In this document: positions 61,101-64,000 of the stretch, in pieces
Layout of the letters: every line of letters begins with the position of its first letter
Position numbering within the stretch: position 1 is the first letter of the stretch
From: Lycium barbarum
Taxonomy: Eukaryota; Streptophyta; Magnoliopsida; Solanales; Solanaceae
Direction: 5' to 3'
NCBI RefSeq assembly: GCF_019175385.1
Contig: NC_083346.1
Location: forward strand, 57,069,821-57,133,820
DNA: 64,000 bases
The notes under the pieces: model-generated
Seen by the model: only the letters and a program-made list of their open reading frames with translations
Told to the model about the DNA's origin: nothing
Databases searched by the model: none
Position numbers and translations under genes: made by a program

Positions 61101-61532
61101 CTGCGTTTCATGCCGCGCAGGTAAGCAGGTTGGCGGACTTGATCCTTAGGAGCTCCACCAGCGGTATATTGAGAGTGCTCCAGTTCTTTCGGGGCTTCAG
61201 CTATTCTGTACTACTTTTGTGTACATGTCCGGACTCGGCAGTATCCGGTCCTTTTCGAGATGCTATGTATTATACTTAGAGGCTCGTAGACAGATATGTA
61301 CAGTCAGGTGTTTTGTGCTTTTGTGGTTCTCATCACTGTAGAAGGTGCTAGTAAAGTTTAATGGCCTGTATTTATAATTATGCTGCTAATGCTAATGTTA
61401 AGTAAAATATATATATATATATATATGTGGTATAGTTCATATGGCCACCTAGTAATAAGAATATGACACGAGATAAGGGGTGCTCGGTACAAGTATCGGG
61501 TACTCGTCACGGCCCCTAGTCGGGTCGTGACA
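58181..61532 (+). repeat. Gypsy-2 right LTR
   Basis: It is colinear with the left LTR throughout. Differences are mostly transitions, with single-base indels and a different TA-repeat length near 61407. It ends GGGTCGTGACA at 61532. Confidence 0.95.
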
Positions 61533-62166
61533 GTTTATCAGCATAATATTCATCTATTTTATTAATATCTGCTGCAACCTTGACCTTGTAATCCAGATTA
61601 GGAAAACCATCATCATCCTCTGCTATCAAAGGACTAATATTTAAATTTTTGAATTTCTCATCAAGCATTTGCTCTAATTCTGAAAAAGGTTTTAATTTAA
61701 AATCTTTGATTTCAGGTGGAGGCAGTATATTTGGAGTAGCAACAACTTCCTGTTTTTTCCCTTATTAATGGTAGAATCATGTAATTTTTCCATATAAAAA
61801 AATAGTTTGTCAATTCTATCATGAAGTGAAAGAATTTGTTCACCCAAGATATTCATGTAAATATTAGTATAATTTTGTTGTTTCAGCATATTATTAATAT
61901 GCTTAGCAGTAACTTCTAAAGTATCATTTTCAAATAATTTTGAAAAAGCTGCAAAATGAAGAACTTTGTCATCCTTTCCAATTTGAAAAAATTGTTGTGG
62001 AGGAAATATAGTATTAATAATCTCTCCATTAGTCAATTTATATTCGCGTTCCAAAACAGAAATATAATTTCCTACATATTCAGTCATGAACCAAGGGACA
62101 AAAGATATGATTTTATGGACTTTAGTAAGATCCTTATAAAAATCCTCTTGGAAAAATGTTTTTTTC
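61533..62166 (-). pseudogene. Endogenous pararetrovirus structural-region part, beyond Gypsy-2
   Basis: The open frame 62168-61692 includes a segment rich in hydrophobic and charged residues (FVPWFMTEYVGNYISVLERE); a frameshift near 61750 moves the continuation to another frame that runs into the Gypsy-2 junction. The reading resumes at 52197 on the other side, and the GTTTA target duplication (61533-61537) is the seam. The high-coordinate end coincides with the start of the 63-bp flanking repeat. By position it precedes the capsid. Confidence 0.75.
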
Positions 62167-62229
62167 ACTTGTTATTACCATATAAATAGTTGAATACCAA
62201 AAGAAAAAATAGGTTGACAATATAAGTAT
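62167..62229. repeat. 63-bp direct repeat, right of the endogenous virus
   Basis: Second copy of the repeat at 45114-45176, with about four mismatches, immediately adjoining viral coding sequence. Confidence 0.85.
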
Positions 62230-63090
62230 GTTTACACTATAAACATAGAAACTTAATTCAATTAATTATGTTAGGCGCGGTACTATATTTATAAACCTAC
62301 AAGCTCGGTTAATCACGTAGAGAACAATCTAATGCATGTTTGTTCTTCAATTATTTAAAGATAGTATAATTAAATAAGTATATAACTTAAAAGAAAAGAA
62401 TTTTCAAATGGAGACAGCTGCGGTAGTTTTCAACTTGATGATGGATTGGAACAAATTCCTCTTGCATAACGCAATATGTTATTGCGTTATTCATATTTTT
62501 TTTTAAACTCGGGGGTCGTTAGCCTAGTCACCTATAACACATAAAAAAGGTGCGCTAAAAGTACTTCCCTATTAGATATATTTTAAGGATTATATATATA
62601 ATATATCGAATTTAATCGGATGATCATGTGACCCATCTTTTAACCTTAAATTTGCCCCTGCCCGTAACTTCTTTTTTTATGGGTGCTTTGGTTACTTTTC
62701 TTTTTTGTTGGGTCATTTAGGTTCCAGACTCCCAATCGGTTGCTCATGAACTTCCTACGCTTCTCCTTTGTTTCTTCTTTTGTTTCTTCTTTTTAAAGTA
62801 TTCCTTTTTATAGCTCACTTTATTTCGATCAATATAGAAACTTCAGGATAACCTTCTGCCACAAATAAAAAATTATGTTTATTTTCTTTTAAGCTTTGAA
62901 CAATACAGGATTTTCAAACCAAGATTCATCCTTCAACCTTTCCTTCCGTAATTCTTTCAAACTACTATTGAGGGCAGAGGCAGATCTAAAATTTAAATTT
63001 TAGGGTTAGTATTGAACTCATTATATTTTTTTAATTTATGGGTTCATATCTACTATTTATTATAATTTTAATAATTTTCTATACATAAAT
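62230..63090. other. Intergenic with a dispersed repeat
   Basis: It holds the inverted copy (62463-62750) of the repeat at 36215-36440. Near 62968-63010 a GGCAGATCTAAAATTTAAATT word resembles the start of a common plant MITE, possibly cut by the LTR that begins at 63091. No gene is seen. Confidence 0.5.
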
Positions 63091-64000
63091 TGTTACACCC
63101 TGTACTTTTATATGATAAATGTCTTCATGAGTTGGTTGCTATAGATTCAGAGAGCGGAGTTATCTTCGAGGTTATATGAGATTAGACGTGTTCATCTTGA
63201 GTATACGAAGGTTTAAGTTCATGATTGGCATGTATTGGAAGGATTAGAGGATGAATGAATCGAAAAGAATAATTTTCGTCGAAATTTGTTGTTGAGGGCA
63301 GGAATACGGATCGTATTTTCAAATACGGTCCGTACTTCTCTTGGCAGATAGGCAAATTTTGTTGATGAAATTACGGACCAAAGTACAGACCATATATGAA
63401 AATACGGTCCGTATCTATGGGTGTATTTTTAAGTCGGCTACAGATTATTTTATATATATTTTTTGTGTATCCCTCATTTTATTTCATTTTCTTCACTTTC
63501 CCTGATCTCTAACCCTCTAGAAAGTTCTCTCCCACATCATCTAATCAATTCCTAAGAAAAATCAAGGATCAAAAGAGAAGATTAAGTGTTTAAAGATCCT
63601 AAAGTGATCATGGAAGCTTATTTCTCCTCTTGGTAGTGGTTTTGGAGGATATTTCACGGTGAAACACTCTTGGAATTGATGTGTTCTTGAGTTTTGAGGT
63701 AAGATTTTATCATAACTCCATGTTTATGAGTTTATATAATCGTTATCCTTGGTTCAGAGGGAAAGGAGTTGGAAGAAAGGTTCAAACTTGAATTAGAATA
63801 GATGTTGAGATGTAATCTAACTTGAGTTATGTTGTTAATGTGTTTTTAAGCTAAAATCCTGTTGTAAGGATAATAGCTGGTGTTGAGATTGTATTGAGGA
63901 TGTTATACTTGGTATAATTGGAAGAGAAAGTGTATAAGTGTTGTATAAAAAACGTATATTGGGATTTTTTGACATAAATCTTGGGGTGATTAATGATATG
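63091..64000 (+). mobile_element. Start of another Gypsy LTR, running off the window
   Basis: It starts TGTTACACCCTGTACTTTTA after A/T-rich DNA. It shows the family layout: an inverted-repeat pair AATACGGTCCGTA in the U3 part (63320-63410), a CT-rich block, then a GAGGTAAGATTTTATCATAA leader-like section. The end of the LTR is outside the window, so solo versus full-length cannot be told. Confidence 0.75.

Larger units (their letters stand above)
52198..61532 (+). mobile_element. Gypsy-2: young gag-only (TR-GAG-like) LTR retrotransposon
   Basis: The two LTRs of about 3.35 kb (52198-55551, 58181-61532) start TGTTATATCCCGCATTTTTG and end GGGTCGTGACA. The target duplication GTTTA is perfect (52193-52197 and 61533-61537). 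The internal region is only 2.6 kb: primer site, gag, a scrap of protease start, about 1 kb without coding, hairpin and polypurine tract. No pol exists, so movement must depend on enzymes from a related autonomous element. The LTRs differ at roughly 25-30 positions by eye (under 1%), so the insertion is recent. Confidence 0.95.
45177..62166 (-). other. Endogenous pararetrovirus (Caulimoviridae, solendovirus-like), unit length, interrupted by Gypsy-2
   Basis: Minus-strand blocks in order from high to low coordinates: a structural-protein region (62166-61533), then after Gypsy-2 capsid with zinc knuckle and protease (52197-49854), reverse transcriptase and RNase H (49853-48590), a further ORF (48565-47153), an intergenic regulatory region, and a movement protein (46344-45288). 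Net length without Gypsy-2 is about 7.65 kb, close to one genome of this virus group. The order shows linearisation within the movement/structural region rather than at the primer site, with the two outer edges apparently neighbouring positions of the viral circle. Every coding block carries stops or frameshifts, so the copy is defective. Genus assignment is inference. Confidence 0.85.

Overview
This 64 kb window looks like gene-poor nuclear DNA from a flowering plant. A solanaceous eudicot is my best guess, because it combines a solendovirus-like endogenous pararetrovirus, chromovirus-type Gypsy elements with LTRs of about 3 kb, a Stowaway MITE and CACTA elements. I see no intact host gene, tRNA, rRNA or CRISPR array. 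Nearly every recognisable coding stretch belongs to a transposable element or an integrated virus, and all are broken by stops, frameshifts or nested insertions.

Layout. (1) 48-4370: a non-autonomous CACTA element with perfect 3-bp target duplications. It is bounded by arrays of a 20-bp palindrome and carries two captured host fragments on the minus strand: one exon of a ROP/RAC small GTPase and a PPR gene piece. (2) About 5.7-25.8 kb: a decayed minus-strand Helitron (RepHel plus an RPA-like gene). A non-autonomous Gypsy (6052-20200) sits inside an exon of the RPA-like gene; its left LTR holds a hAT MITE and its right LTR holds a solo LTR. (3) 26.9-29.0 kb: a Copia scrap between 97-bp direct repeats, a Stowaway MITE and a foldback element. 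(4) 29.8-36.1 kb: a 5'-truncated Copia whose pol is interrupted by a second CACTA element, which itself holds a MITE. (5) 36494-43828: a hAT element with 8-bp target duplications. A solo Gypsy LTR sits near the end of its transposase gene; that LTR contains a virus-like fragment within a TA microsatellite, and that fragment contains a hAT MITE. (6) 45177-62166: an endogenous pararetrovirus of about 7.65 kb once the insert is removed. It is flanked by a 63-bp direct repeat and split by a young gag-only Gypsy (52198-61532). (7) 63091 to the end: the start of another Gypsy LTR.

How the pieces relate. Insertions can be ordered by nesting: Helitron before Gypsy-1 before its MITE and solo LTR; virus before Gypsy-2; Copia before CACTA-2; hAT before solo LTR before virus-like fragment before MITE. 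The LTRs, though diverged, share structural signals: a hairpin with compensating base changes, TACGG/CCGTA inverted repeats in U3, a core motif around GAAATGCTGCC, and in both complete elements an identical 20-nt hairpin beside the polypurine tract. Both complete Gypsy elements lost pol just after the start of the protease, so they look like parasites mobilised in trans.

Limits: all identifications come from reading translations and repeats by eye. Family names, the virus genus and ages need database searches and alignments.
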